The position numbers were made by a program, and so were the translations under genes. 64,000 nucleotides of DNA, taken from CAYFPX01 sp964519895 (GTDB taxonomy: Bacteria; Myxococcota_A; UBA796; CAJQPC01). The DNA lies in the NCBI GenBank assembly GCA_964519895.1, contig CAZFLE010000002.1, forward strand, positions 104,065 to 168,064, given 5' to 3'. The notes beneath the pieces are model-generated. The model was given only the letters and a program-made list of their open reading frames with translations, was not told the origin of the DNA and did not search any database. Position 1 is the stretch's first letter; every line of letters starts with the position of its first letter. Below are positions 26,291 to 34,455 of the stretch, piece by piece.

Positions 26291-27343
26291 TCAGCTGGCG
26301 ATCTCGCCCGCCTCGGCCCCGCTGGACATGAGCACCGCCACCCACCGGGTCGAGTCGATGCTCTCCAGCACCAGCTTGAGCACCACCATCATCGGCACGC
26401 TCAGCAGCGTGCCGGCGGGGCCCCAGACGAAGCCCCAGAAGAACAAGGAGATGAGCACGACGAACGGGCTCAGACCCAGGCGGCGCCCCATGAGCCGGGG
26501 GTCCAGGATGTTTCCGATGCCCACGTTGATGGCCAGGTACCCGATGGTGATCGCCAGGGCGTGCCCCGGTCCGAGGGCCACCAGGGCCAGCGCGACGGGG
26601 GGGCCGGCGGCCACGATGGAGCCGATGGCCGGCACGTAGTTCAACAGGAAGGCCACCAGGCCCCACAGGACCGAGAACGGCAGCCCCGCCAGGGCGCAGA
26701 GCAGCCCAGCCAGGGCCCCGGTGAGCAGGCTGATGACGGTCTTCAGGGCCAGGTAGCGCTGGACCTTGGAGGCCGCGGCAGCCAGGCCGCTCACCGCGGG
26801 GCTGTCGTCGCCAAAGGCCGCCGCGACCTTGTGCTCCAGGTCGCTGGCCTCGAGCAGCAGGAAGGCCGTCGTGATCACCACCACCAACAGGTTCGAGAGC
26901 AGGCTCACGACCGCCCCGACGCCCTGGCCCACCGCGGTGAGCAGGACCCCGCCGGTGAGGCCCTGGGTGCTGCTGTCCAGGGTGGACTCGGGCAGGCCCC
27001 AGGACATCAGCCACTCGCGGCCCTGGCTCCAGAGCGCGTCAAATGACGCCTGGTATTGGGGGATCGAGCCGGTGAACCGAGCCACAGAGTCGGCGAGCAG
27101 CGCCCCAAATGCCACCAGCGCGACGCTGACCAGGACCATGACGATCACGATGGCCGGCGACTTGGGCACGCCCAGCTTGCGGAGCTCGGCGACCGCCGGG
27201 GCTGCCAGGGCCGCCAGGAGCAGGGCGAAGATGACGGGGATCAGCACCTTCTGGGCGGCCTGGAGCCCGGCCACGATCACGACCAGGCAGGCCGATCCCA
27301 CCAGGAAGGCCAGCACGCGGGCGCCTGAGGAAGGGGCGTTCAC
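26291..27343 (-). CDS. AI-2E family (PerM/YdiK-like) membrane permease
   Basis: Protein of 350 residues from the GTG at 27343, which overlaps the upstream hydrolase stop (GTGA). It has about eight hydrophobic helices, a large amphipathic central loop (about 60-150) and the family signature LLNYVPAIGSIVAAGPP, followed by NILDPRLMGRRLGLSPFVVL and FFWGFVWGPAGTLLSVP. Family members include the proposed AI-2 exporter TqsA and Na+/H+ antiporter-like proteins, so the substrate cannot be named. It is the last gene of a four-gene leftward operon with an alpha/beta hydrolase, an HD protein and a HEAT protein. Confidence 0.9.
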   Translation of the reverse strand: MNAPSSGARVLAFLVGSACLVVIVAGLQAAQKVLIPVIFALLLAALAAPAVAELRKLGVPKSPAIVIVMVLVSVALVAFGALLADSVARFTGSIPQYQASFDALWSQGREWLMSWGLPESTLDSSTQGLTGGVLLTAVGQGVGAVVSLLSNLLVVVITTAFLLLEASDLEHKVAAAFGDDSPAVSGLAAAASKVQRYLALKTVISLLTGALAGLLCALAGLPFSVLWGLVAFLLNYVPAIGSIVAAGPPVALALVALGPGHALAITIGYLAINVGIGNILDPRLMGRRLGLSPFVVLISLFFWGFVWGPAGTLLSVPMMVVLKLVLESIDSTRWVAVLMSSGAEAGEIAS

Positions 27344-28152
27344 TCGGCCAGGCCCCGCACGGCATCCCAGCTGACGGGGTCTGTCAGCAGGGGGTCGTTG
27401 TGGGCGGCACCGTCGACCCAGTGAAGCGCCGGCGGCGTGCTGAACGCCGCCGCGAGAGCGGGCGGGTGGTGCACCCCGATGAGGGTGTCGCGGCGCCCGT
27501 GGACCAGGACGGTTGGGCAGCGGACCTGGGGGGCCAGGGCCGCGCTGTCGAAGCGGTTGCGCATCAGCAGGCCGACGGGCAGCCATGGGTAGCTGTCCCG
27601 GGCGACCTGGACCGCGGAGCTGTAGGTGGCCAGCAGGGCCAGACCCCGGGGCTGCTCCTCGGCGGCGAGCCCGATCGCCACGCCCCCGCCCAGAGAGCGT
27701 CCGACCACGACGATGTCCTGGGCCTCTCGGCGCTCACGGAGCCACTGCCAGGCGGTCCGGGCATCGATGCGCAGTCCCGGCTCGCTCGGGGCGCCCGTGC
27801 TGCCCGGGTAGCCGCGGTAGTTCACGTGCAAGACACTGACCCCAGCGGCCAGCCACCGCCCATAAGTCATGGGGTCGAGCCCCACCGACGTGGCGTTGCC
27901 GCTGAAGAAGAGGACCGCGCGTGGCCCCTTGGCCGGCATCCACCAGCCGTACAGGGTCTCGCCGTCGATCGTGGCCAGCGCGAGCTCCTGGGCCCCGGCG
28001 CGTGCCGCCTGGCTGGACAGCCAGGCCGGGTCGATGTCCGGCGCCGGGAAGACCAGCCGAGGCTCCAGCAGGAACATGGCCGCCATGATCGCGGCATAGC
28101 CGCCCACCAGGGTGGTCACCCCGCCCCACAACAGCCGGCTCGTCTCGGTCAT
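27340..28152 (-). CDS. Membrane-anchored alpha/beta hydrolase
   Basis: Protein of 270 residues with an N-terminal helix (about 9-28) that anchors it in the membrane. Catalytic residues are visible: nucleophile Ser153 in GRSLGGG, Asp222 in HGRRD and His251 in GAAHND. The oxyanion region is FFSGNATSVG and the strand HVNYRGYPGSTG is typical of ABHD13/BEM46-like esterases or thioesterases. The substrate is unknown. The start lies 12 bases after the HD-protein gene and the stop overlaps the permease start, so all are probably co-transcribed. Confidence 0.9.
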   Translation of the reverse strand: MTETSRLLWGGVTTLVGGYAAIMAAMFLLEPRLVFPAPDIDPAWLSSQAARAGAQELALATIDGETLYGWWMPAKGPRAVLFFSGNATSVGLDPMTYGRWLAAGVSVLHVNYRGYPGSTGAPSEPGLRIDARTAWQWLRERREAQDIVVVGRSLGGGVAIGLAAEEQPRGLALLATYSSAVQVARDSYPWLPVGLLMRNRFDSAALAPQVRCPTVLVHGRRDTLIGVHHPPALAAAFSTPPALHWVDGAAHNDPLLTDPVSWDAVRGLAE

Positions 28153-28164
28153 GGGCGGGGTCGC

Positions 28165-29829
28165 TCAGTCGAAGGAGAACGCGCTGTCGTCGTCGCCGTC
28201 GTCGGCGTCCCAGTCCGCGTCGAAGTCGTCGTCGAGGTCGGGCTCGGAAGCGGGCGGCTTGGTTTGCTTGCCAGGCCGGGTCGAACCACGCCTGGGCGCA
28301 CGGGGGGACCGGTAGACGGTGGGCTTGGCAAATGGATCGGCGGCCACGTCGTCGTCGGAGTCGTCTTCGGACTCGCTCAGGTCGTCATAGTCGGCGGAGT
28401 CCCAGCTCCGTTCCTCGTCTTCGTCGAGCTCCATGAGTACCTGGGGCCGCACGACGGCCTTGACGCTGCCCTGGTAGGACAGGTCGACCATGTCGTAGGC
28501 GGTGGGCTCGCCCCCATCGGCTTCGCGGGCGATCCGCACGATGGGCCGCTCGAACAGCCCCTCGCCTCGGTTGCTGCTCAGCACGACGGCCCAGCGACCG
28601 TCGTCGAGCTCCAGGATGGAGCCCGGTGGGTAGCGCCCGAGCCGGTTCACGAAGACCTGGAGGATGAGCGGGTCGTAGTAAGTGCCGGCCTGGGCCCACA
28701 TGTGGGCCATGGCGTCGGGCGGCACCATCATGGGGCCGTCCCGGCGGGGTCGGGTCAGGGTGTCGTAGTCGTCGGCGATGCGCAGGATGCGGGCGAACAG
28801 CGACGGCGTGCGCTCGTCGTCGAAGTCCCGATGGTGCTGCAGACAGCTGAGCAGCCGGTAGATCTTGGCCTCGTGGAAGCCGCGTTGGCGTAGCAACACC
28901 CGTGCGCCACAGCTGCCGTGGCGCTCGAAGGGGGGCGCGAAGCCGTCTTCCTTTTCGGTGTACCCCATGTCGTGGTACATCGCGGCCACGCCCAGATCGG
29001 CGAGCTCGGCCTCGGGCAGCTCCAGCTCCTTGCCGATGAGCAGGGCCAGCGCCGTGACGTGCAGGGTGTGGCGCACGTGAGGCGGTGCCCGGTCGTCGAT
29101 GGTGGCCGTCATCAACTCCTCGGACTCCTGGCCCTCGGTCAGGTCGATGAAGTCCGTGATCAGCCGCCGCAGGCCCACCGGGTTGGGGTGGCGCCCGGAC
29201 TCCATGTTGTTCCACGTCTCGGAGACCTTGAAGGTGCTGCCGTTGTAGACCTTCTGGAATTCCTTGTCCTTGCGCTTGCGCTCCTCGCCGTGCATCCGGA
29301 ACCGGTAGACCGGCTGTAGCTCGACAAAGGACAGGCCCTGGTTCTCGAGCCAGGCCACCATTCCCCGCCGAGGGTGATCGTCGGTGGCAGCCGGCCCGGC
29401 GATGCGCTGGAGCAGCTTGCGCAGCTGCAGGTTGTCCGGCACGTCGTGAAAGGACAGACCGCCGATCAGGTGCCGGTTGAAGTTCTCGTTCAGGTCCATG
29501 CCCTGATCGTTGCGGGGGTCGAAGCGCACCCGGATGTCGTTCACGTAGACCTGGTTCTCGACCAGGACGATGTGGATCGCCCCCAGCAGCCCGCTCAGGC
29601 TACCCAACACGTCCTCGAGCTCCTGCATGGGCTGGTCGAAGGCCGCGTTGTTCTTGTCGTGGATCTGGAACAGCCGGATGCAGCCCATCAGCCGCTTGCC
29701 CAGACGCTCCCCGACATCGCGGACCTTGGCGGCGAGCTCCTTGTCCTCGCCGGCCCGAGCCGTCTCGAGGGTCTTCTCCAGGGACTCCTGGGCGGCGTCG
29801 AAGTCGGGGGTGGCGGCGGCCTCGCTCAT
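28165..29829 (-). CDS. Degenerate HD-GYP-like protein with shared N-terminal module
   Basis: Protein of 554 residues from the ATG at 29829 (TGATG, one-base overlap with the upstream stop). Residues about 42-145 form a module also found in the upstream HEAT protein (FQIHDKNNAAFDQPMQELED, then VENQVYVNDIRVRF). The HD domain follows: His254/257, His286-Asp287 (YHDMGY), His304, His332-333 and Asp353/354 (IADDYDTLT). These are the metal ligands of HD-GYP phosphodiesterases, but the GYP segment is missing (QHHRDFDDERTPS). Metal binding looks intact while c-di-GMP hydrolysis is uncertain. The C-terminal 100 residues are very acidic and low complexity. Confidence 0.8.
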   Translation of the reverse strand: MSEAAATPDFDAAQESLEKTLETARAGEDKELAAKVRDVGERLGKRLMGCIRLFQIHDKNNAAFDQPMQELEDVLGSLSGLLGAIHIVLVENQVYVNDIRVRFDPRNDQGMDLNENFNRHLIGGLSFHDVPDNLQLRKLLQRIAGPAATDDHPRRGMVAWLENQGLSFVELQPVYRFRMHGEERKRKDKEFQKVYNGSTFKVSETWNNMESGRHPNPVGLRRLITDFIDLTEGQESEELMTATIDDRAPPHVRHTLHVTALALLIGKELELPEAELADLGVAAMYHDMGYTEKEDGFAPPFERHGSCGARVLLRQRGFHEAKIYRLLSCLQHHRDFDDERTPSLFARILRIADDYDTLTRPRRDGPMMVPPDAMAHMWAQAGTYYDPLILQVFVNRLGRYPPGSILELDDGRWAVVLSSNRGEGLFERPIVRIAREADGGEPTAYDMVDLSYQGSVKAVVRPQVLMELDEDEERSWDSADYDDLSESEDDSDDDVAADPFAKPTVYRSPRAPRRGSTRPGKQTKPPASEPDLDDDFDADWDADDGDDDSAFSFD

Positions 29830-31871
29830 CAGGGTGCGGTGCTCGGGGTCTTGAGGCGGTTGAAGCGGGCCATGCGCATCTTGAGGCTGTGCCGCCGGAT
29901 CTGCTCGTCCTCGATCTTGACCAGCGCATGCAAGAGCTTGTCGGCCTTGGGGTCGTCGATCAGGGCCAGGCCCGACGCGGCGGCCCACTGCAGGTCCAGG
30001 CGGCCGGTGCCCGTGAGCTTGCGCAGGCCCTTGGTGCGCGACCAGGCGGTGAAGGCTTCGAGGGCGGCACGGGTGTCCAGCCTGGCCAGGCCCTCGCCCA
30101 GGGCGGCGGCCTCGGCCTTGGAGAGGCCCCGGCGAGCCGCTGCGTTGTCGGCATGGCGCCGGAGCATCGGGAAGTCCCGCCGGTCGTTGTGGGCCAGGAG
30201 CACCTGGATGGCGCGAATGCGGACGTCCTCGGTCGGGTCGCCCAGGAAGCGGAACGTCAGCCCCCGGACCGTGTTGTTGTAGGCGGACTTCTCCAGGATG
30301 TGCAGGCACTCGTTCTTGAGCTGTGGGTCGGCTGTGTCGGCGATCTGGTCGATGACCTGCCACGCGTACTCGATGCGGATGGTGCCCAGGACCCGCAACA
30401 GGTCTGCGGCCAGGTCGCCCTGGATCTCCACGATCCGGGCCATGAGCCGGTCGGGCGCGTCGGTGGCCCGCTCTTCGAGCAGCAGCCGCATGATGCGGCG
30501 GCCGTGGGACGACCCCACCAGACCGCCCTGGACGTCGAGCAGGATCGGCAGGTGGTCGCCGGCGATGCTGTCCAGGAGCTCGGTGAGGGTCTCGGGCACC
30601 GTCATCGAGTCCTTGGGCAGGGACTTGATGAGCCGGATCATCGCCGTGCGGTCGATCATGGAGTCCAGCAGGTGCTGGGCGGGCTTGGCCTCGTCCGGAT
30701 CCATGTCCTCGATCAGCCGGCTGACCAGGCCGATCATGAGCAGCAGGTTCTCGAGCTGCCCCTCGCTGAGCAGGAAGTCCCGGATCTCCGTCAGGATGGG
30801 CAGGATCTCGCTGAGCTCGCAGCGATCCACGGGGTCCACGACCAGGTCGATCAGCTCGTCCACCAGCTCCAGGCAGTGGTCCGGCAGGTAGGTGGACCCG
30901 ATCTCCTGGTGGAGCTCGGCCACGTGTTCGTGGGTGAGCTCCATGTAGCTGGGCTGGCCGCGGAACAGGTAGGTCGGGGCCGGCAGGTCGAAGTGCGGCG
31001 GCGCATTGCTGGAGTAGCGCAGGGCGTGGGCCGTCACGACGTCGGTCTTGCGGCCCTTGCCCTGGACCTTGTGGCCGGTGCCCTTTGCGGCGTCTTGTTG
31101 GAGGGCCTCGGCCGCGCCGCCGGTCCGGTCGACCAGGGCACCGCCGGCCTGGCCGCCGCCGCCGCCTTCATGAGGCTCCCCGTCCTCCTCGTCCGACCCG
31201 CCGAAGCCGCCGCTGTTGCCGGCGGGCATCTCGCTGTAGTCGAAATTCATGTCGTCCCACTGGGGCTCGTCTTCCTCGTCTTCGTCCTTGGGCACGAAGC
31301 CCTCGACCGCGTGCACGTCGATGGCCTGGAAGGCGGCCTTCCACAGCAGGGTGACGATGTCGTCCTCGTCGGAGCGGATGCCGACGAAGCGCACCGACAG
31401 GATCTTGAGGAGGCCGAGCATTTCCTCCCAGTCCACGTCGGGCCGGATCACGATGTTGCGCACGCCGTCCCGGTAGAGCTTGAACGCCAGGGAACGCTCG
31501 CGATCCCGCTCCAGGTAGACGACCTCGCGGGCCACGACCATCTCGAACGGCCGCACGGCCAGAGCGAGCTGCCCGTGACGGCGGAAGAAGGTCTGGAAGT
31601 CCTCGTGCATCTGGCGCAGGAAGATCTTGATCGCCTCGTTGCCCGGGTCGTACATCAGGAACGAGCGAGCCGTCCGGGCCAGGGACCGCAGGGCCTTGTT
31701 CGCGTCCTTGCCGATGTCCGAGTCGCCGAGCTCGACCTCGTCCTCGACGTCGGGCGAGAGCATCGCGGGGGTCGGGACGAAGCCCCGCGGCGCCTCTGTC
31801 TCCTCGGGGACCTCGGCCCCGGTCGGACCAGTCGGCTCGGTGGCTTCGCCGGACCCTGGCGTCTCGGACAA
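29829..31871 (-). CDS. HEAT-repeat-like protein with shared N-terminal module
   Basis: Protein of 680 residues from a TTG at 31871, preceded by AGGTG. A Glu/Pro/Thr-rich leader (1-50) precedes a helical module (about 58-160) with FLMYDPGNEAIKIFLRQMHE and VAREVVYLERDRERSLAFKL, similar in pattern to residues 42-145 of the downstream HD protein. An acidic, Gly-rich spacer (about 190-265) follows, then helical repeats of HEAT/armadillo type to the end, including LGDPTEDVRIRAIQVLLAHN, a clear HEAT unit. No enzymatic motif. Probably a scaffold working with the HD protein; first gene of a four-gene leftward operon. Confidence 0.78.
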   Translation of the reverse strand: MSETPGSGEATEPTGPTGAEVPEETEAPRGFVPTPAMLSPDVEDEVELGDSDIGKDANKALRSLARTARSFLMYDPGNEAIKIFLRQMHEDFQTFFRRHGQLALAVRPFEMVVAREVVYLERDRERSLAFKLYRDGVRNIVIRPDVDWEEMLGLLKILSVRFVGIRSDEDDIVTLLWKAAFQAIDVHAVEGFVPKDEDEEDEPQWDDMNFDYSEMPAGNSGGFGGSDEEDGEPHEGGGGGQAGGALVDRTGGAAEALQQDAAKGTGHKVQGKGRKTDVVTAHALRYSSNAPPHFDLPAPTYLFRGQPSYMELTHEHVAELHQEIGSTYLPDHCLELVDELIDLVVDPVDRCELSEILPILTEIRDFLLSEGQLENLLLMIGLVSRLIEDMDPDEAKPAQHLLDSMIDRTAMIRLIKSLPKDSMTVPETLTELLDSIAGDHLPILLDVQGGLVGSSHGRRIMRLLLEERATDAPDRLMARIVEIQGDLAADLLRVLGTIRIEYAWQVIDQIADTADPQLKNECLHILEKSAYNNTVRGLTFRFLGDPTEDVRIRAIQVLLAHNDRRDFPMLRRHADNAAARRGLSKAEAAALGEGLARLDTRAALEAFTAWSRTKGLRKLTGTGRLDLQWAAASGLALIDDPKADKLLHALVKIEDEQIRRHSLKMRMARFNRLKTPSTAP

Positions 31872-32160
31872 TGTGCACCTCGGAACGCCGCGCGGGCGAC
31901 GATATCACGGGCCCCCGCCGACGGGCGTCGACTCAGGCGGTGGCCGGCTCCGCAGGGGGGGAAGGCCCGTCGCGGCCGAGCACCTGGTACCAGTCCAGGC
32001 GGCCGGTCAGCTGCATGAGGAGGAACAGGGTGCCCACGCTGTCGACCGTCTCGGTGCGCGCCTGCTCCTCGCGGGTGGTGGCGACCCTGGGGCGTGACGG
32101 CGCGCAGGCCGTGGGGATCGGGTGCAGAACTCGTGCAGAGGGCTGGGATAGGGGGCGACC
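31872..32160. other. 289-base divergent intergenic region
   Basis: Separates the leftward HEAT operon from the rightward membrane-protein genes, so it should hold promoters for both. No clear -10/-35 pair is recognisable. On the - strand a protein-like frame (VGTLFLLMQLTGRLDWYQVL) runs at 31933-32037, but it lacks a good start and ribosome site. No RNA gene seen. Confidence 0.5.
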
Positions 32161-32775
32161 ATGGGGACGATCGAGAGCCGTCGGGACCAGATCCGTGCCG
32201 TGCTGGTGCTGGCGGTCGGTCTGTGGATGCTCTTGCTGGGCACGCCCGGCCTGGACTTCCTGCGCAGCAACGATCTCCAGGACCCCGACGAGCGGGCCCA
32301 GGCGATGCGGGACTACCCGGACGCCCTGGTCTGGGCGGGCATCGCCGTGGTCGCGTTCAATCGCGACGTCCGGATGCCGCTCGTGCGCAAGGTCGAAGCC
32401 AGCCAGCGCCCCTTTCGGCTGGCCCAGACCTGGAACCTCTACCGCAACGGACCGCCCAAGGTCCGGCACATGGAGATCTGGATCGACGGGGAGCGGGCCT
32501 TCCGGAGCCAGTCCGACGCGCTGCGCTGGCTGGGGCCCCAGCTGGGCAGCCGGCGGATCCGACCGATGATCGAGGCCAGCTGCATTCGGCGGCACTCCAA
32601 GAACTGGCGGGGCCTGATGCGGTGGGTGGCCGGGCGGGCCGTCGATGCGTTTCCGGAAGCCCAGGAGGTGGAGATTCGCTGCAAGCAGGCCCCGTTCCCC
32701 GGCGACGCCGACGAGACCTTGGCCCACCGGATCGTGGCCAAGGCCCCGGACTGGAAGCCCAGGTTGCCCAAGTGA
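32161..32775 (+). CDS. Small membrane protein preceding an HTTM gene, unknown function
   Basis: Protein of 204 residues. One or two membrane helices lie near the N-terminus (VLVLAVGLWMLLLGTPGLDF, about 14-33), with a weaker hydrophobic stretch at about 55-66. A basic soluble domain follows (ASQRPFRLAQTWNLYRNGPP, HMEIWIDGERAFRSQ) and runs to a Lys-rich end. No family is recognised. The stop overlaps the start of the HTTM gene (GTGA), so the two are translated together and probably form a complex. Confidence 0.75.
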   Translation: MGTIESRRDQIRAVLVLAVGLWMLLLGTPGLDFLRSNDLQDPDERAQAMRDYPDALVWAGIAVVAFNRDVRMPLVRKVEASQRPFRLAQTWNLYRNGPPKVRHMEIWIDGERAFRSQSDALRWLGPQLGSRRIRPMIEASCIRRHSKNWRGLMRWVAGRAVDAFPEAQEVEIRCKQAPFPGDADETLAHRIVAKAPDWKPRLPK

Positions 32776-33638
32776 GCGCACTCTGGGCCCGCTGGGTCGC
32801 CTTCACGGGCCGGCCGCTGGACACCCGGCCCCTGGCGCTCGTGCGCATCGGGGCCGCGCTCTGCGTCTTGCTGGACCTGCTCCGGGTGTGGTGGCTGGGG
32901 CTCGTGCCGGTGCTGTTCCGACCGTGGGACGCCGGGGGCTTGAGCACGTTCACCGACGACGCGGTCTGGATCGACCAGCTGTCGCCCCTGTGGGCCGGGC
33001 CGGTGGCGTTCTGGATCGCGGTCGCCTGCATGGCCTGTGTGGTGCTCGGCGTGCTCAGCCGTCCCGCCACCCTGATCGGCGTGCTGGCCTATGCCCAGCT
33101 GGGCCACCTGTACCCCCCGGGCGACCGCGGGGTGGACCGGATCCTGCGGTGCGTGCTGCTGATCTTGCTGCTGTCCCAGGCCCACCGCCGGTTCAGCCTG
33201 GCCCGTGGGCCGGTTGTGCCCACGGCTCCGGCGTGGCCGTCGGACCTGATCAAGCTCTTGCTGGTGTGCGTCTACATGTCTGCGGGCACGTCCAAGGTCA
33301 TGGCGACGCTCCAGTGGTTCGGCGTCGGGAAGTGGCCGGTGCTGTACCGCATCCTGGGGGACCCGCTGGCGGCCCGGGTCGATCCCACGTGGACCCACCC
33401 GCTGTGGATCGGCTTCACCCGGCTCGGCTCGATCTCCACCGTGCTCTTGGAGTGCAGCGCGATCCTGATCCTGACTCGGTTCGCGCCTTGGTGGGCGTCG
33501 GTCGCCCTGGTGATGCATGTGGGCATCGCGATCACCATGGAGCTAGGCATGTTCGCGTGGGGCATGATCGCGCTGTACCCGGTCCTGTTCTGGCCCTGGC
33601 TCCGGCGGTGGCTCGACCGGGGTCTGCACACCCCCTGA
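32772..33638 (+). CDS. HTTM-domain membrane protein (gamma-carboxylase-like fold)
   Basis: Protein of 288 residues with about seven hydrophobic helices. Features shared with horizontally transferred transmembrane (HTTM) proteins, relatives of vitamin K-dependent gamma-carboxylase: RPLALVRIGAALCVLLDLLR, a loop GDRGVDRILRCVLLILLL and YMSAGTSKVMATLQWFGVGK, the helix with the conserved Lys/Trp. The lumenal carboxylase domain is absent. Biochemical role is not established. Together with the preceding 204-residue protein it forms a two-gene unit. Confidence 0.82.
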   Translation: MSALWARWVAFTGRPLDTRPLALVRIGAALCVLLDLLRVWWLGLVPVLFRPWDAGGLSTFTDDAVWIDQLSPLWAGPVAFWIAVACMACVVLGVLSRPATLIGVLAYAQLGHLYPPGDRGVDRILRCVLLILLLSQAHRRFSLARGPVVPTAPAWPSDLIKLLLVCVYMSAGTSKVMATLQWFGVGKWPVLYRILGDPLAARVDPTWTHPLWIGFTRLGSISTVLLECSAILILTRFAPWWASVALVMHVGIAITMELGMFAWGMIALYPVLFWPWLRRWLDRGLHTP

Positions 33639-33713
33639 GGCTTCGGGGTCGCACCGCGGATCGGCCTGGCGCGGTGGCCAGGGTGTGGCACGGGCCTTGC
33701 GAGGACGGGGGGC

Positions 33714-34436
33714 GTGCTGCTCGCCCTGCTGCTCCTCGGACCGCCGGTCCTGGCCGACCCCGAACCCTGTGATGCCGTGGCCCTGGCCGTCGCATCCGAC
33801 ATGGGCAAGGCCCTCAAGCCTTCCCCCACCCGGACCGACGCGGCCCCGCCGGTGACCACCCTGCAGCCCGATGCCTTCACCGACATGGGGCTCTCCGAGC
33901 ACGTGCTGGGCCAGGCGCTCAAGGCCTTCCAGGCCGCCTGGGCCCGCGGCGACACCGACCGCAAGCTGCTGACGGTCATCGACTACTCGCTGCCGTCGAG
34001 CCAGAAGCGGCTGTGGGTGATCGACCTGGCGTCGAACAAGGTGCTGTTTCACCAGCACGTCTCCCACGGCAAGAACTCCGGCGGCAACACCCCCACCAAG
34101 TTCTCGAACACGAACATGTCCAAGCAGTCCAACCTGGGCCTGCTCAAGACCGCCGAGACCTACTACGGCAAGCACGGCTACTCCCTCCGCCTGGACGGGC
34201 TCGAGGTGGGCTTCAACGACCTGGCGCGCAAGCGGGCGATCGTGGTGCACGGCGCGAGCTACGCGACCCAGTCCTTTGTGGACGCCAACGGCCGACTGGG
34301 CCGTTCGTGGGGCTGTCCGGCCATCGACCCGGCGATCAGTCGCAAGCTGATCGACACCATCAAGGGTGGCTCGTTGATCTTCGGCTACTCCCCCAAGACC
34401 GGGTGGGAGCGGAAGAGCCGGTACCTCAATCCGTGA
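33714..34436 (+). CDS. Exported L,D-transpeptidase-like (YkuD_2) protein
   Basis: Protein of 240 residues with a short signal peptide (about 1-14, MLLALLLLGPPVLA) and the murein L,D-transpeptidase-type catalytic signature: His179 (IVVHGASYA) and Cys201 in GRLGRSWGCPAID. The rest of the motif (KGGSLIFGYSP) follows. YkuD-type enzymes form 3-3 peptidoglycan cross-links or attach proteins to the wall; members of this subgroup are mostly uncharacterised. The GTG at 33714 is preceded by a purine-rich GAGGACGGGGGG. It stands 75 bases after the HTTM gene and may have its own promoter. Confidence 0.87.
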   Translation: MLLALLLLGPPVLADPEPCDAVALAVASDMGKALKPSPTRTDAAPPVTTLQPDAFTDMGLSEHVLGQALKAFQAAWARGDTDRKLLTVIDYSLPSSQKRLWVIDLASNKVLFHQHVSHGKNSGGNTPTKFSNTNMSKQSNLGLLKTAETYYGKHGYSLRLDGLEVGFNDLARKRAIVVHGASYATQSFVDANGRLGRSWGCPAIDPAISRKLIDTIKGGSLIFGYSPKTGWERKSRYLNP

Positions 34437-34440
34437 AGGA

Positions 34441-34455
34441 CCCCGTCAAGCGGGG
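34441..34455. terminator. Short hairpin between convergent genes
   Basis: CCCCG/CGGGG with a 5-base loop, reaching into the stop codon of the leftward gene. No T-run; a weak bidirectional terminator at best. Confidence 0.3.

Noticed and set aside
31933..32037. Short - strand frame ending VGTLFLLMQLTGRLDWYQVLGRDG
   Set aside because: Protein-like, but only a weak GTG start, no ribosome site and too short; could be a remnant.
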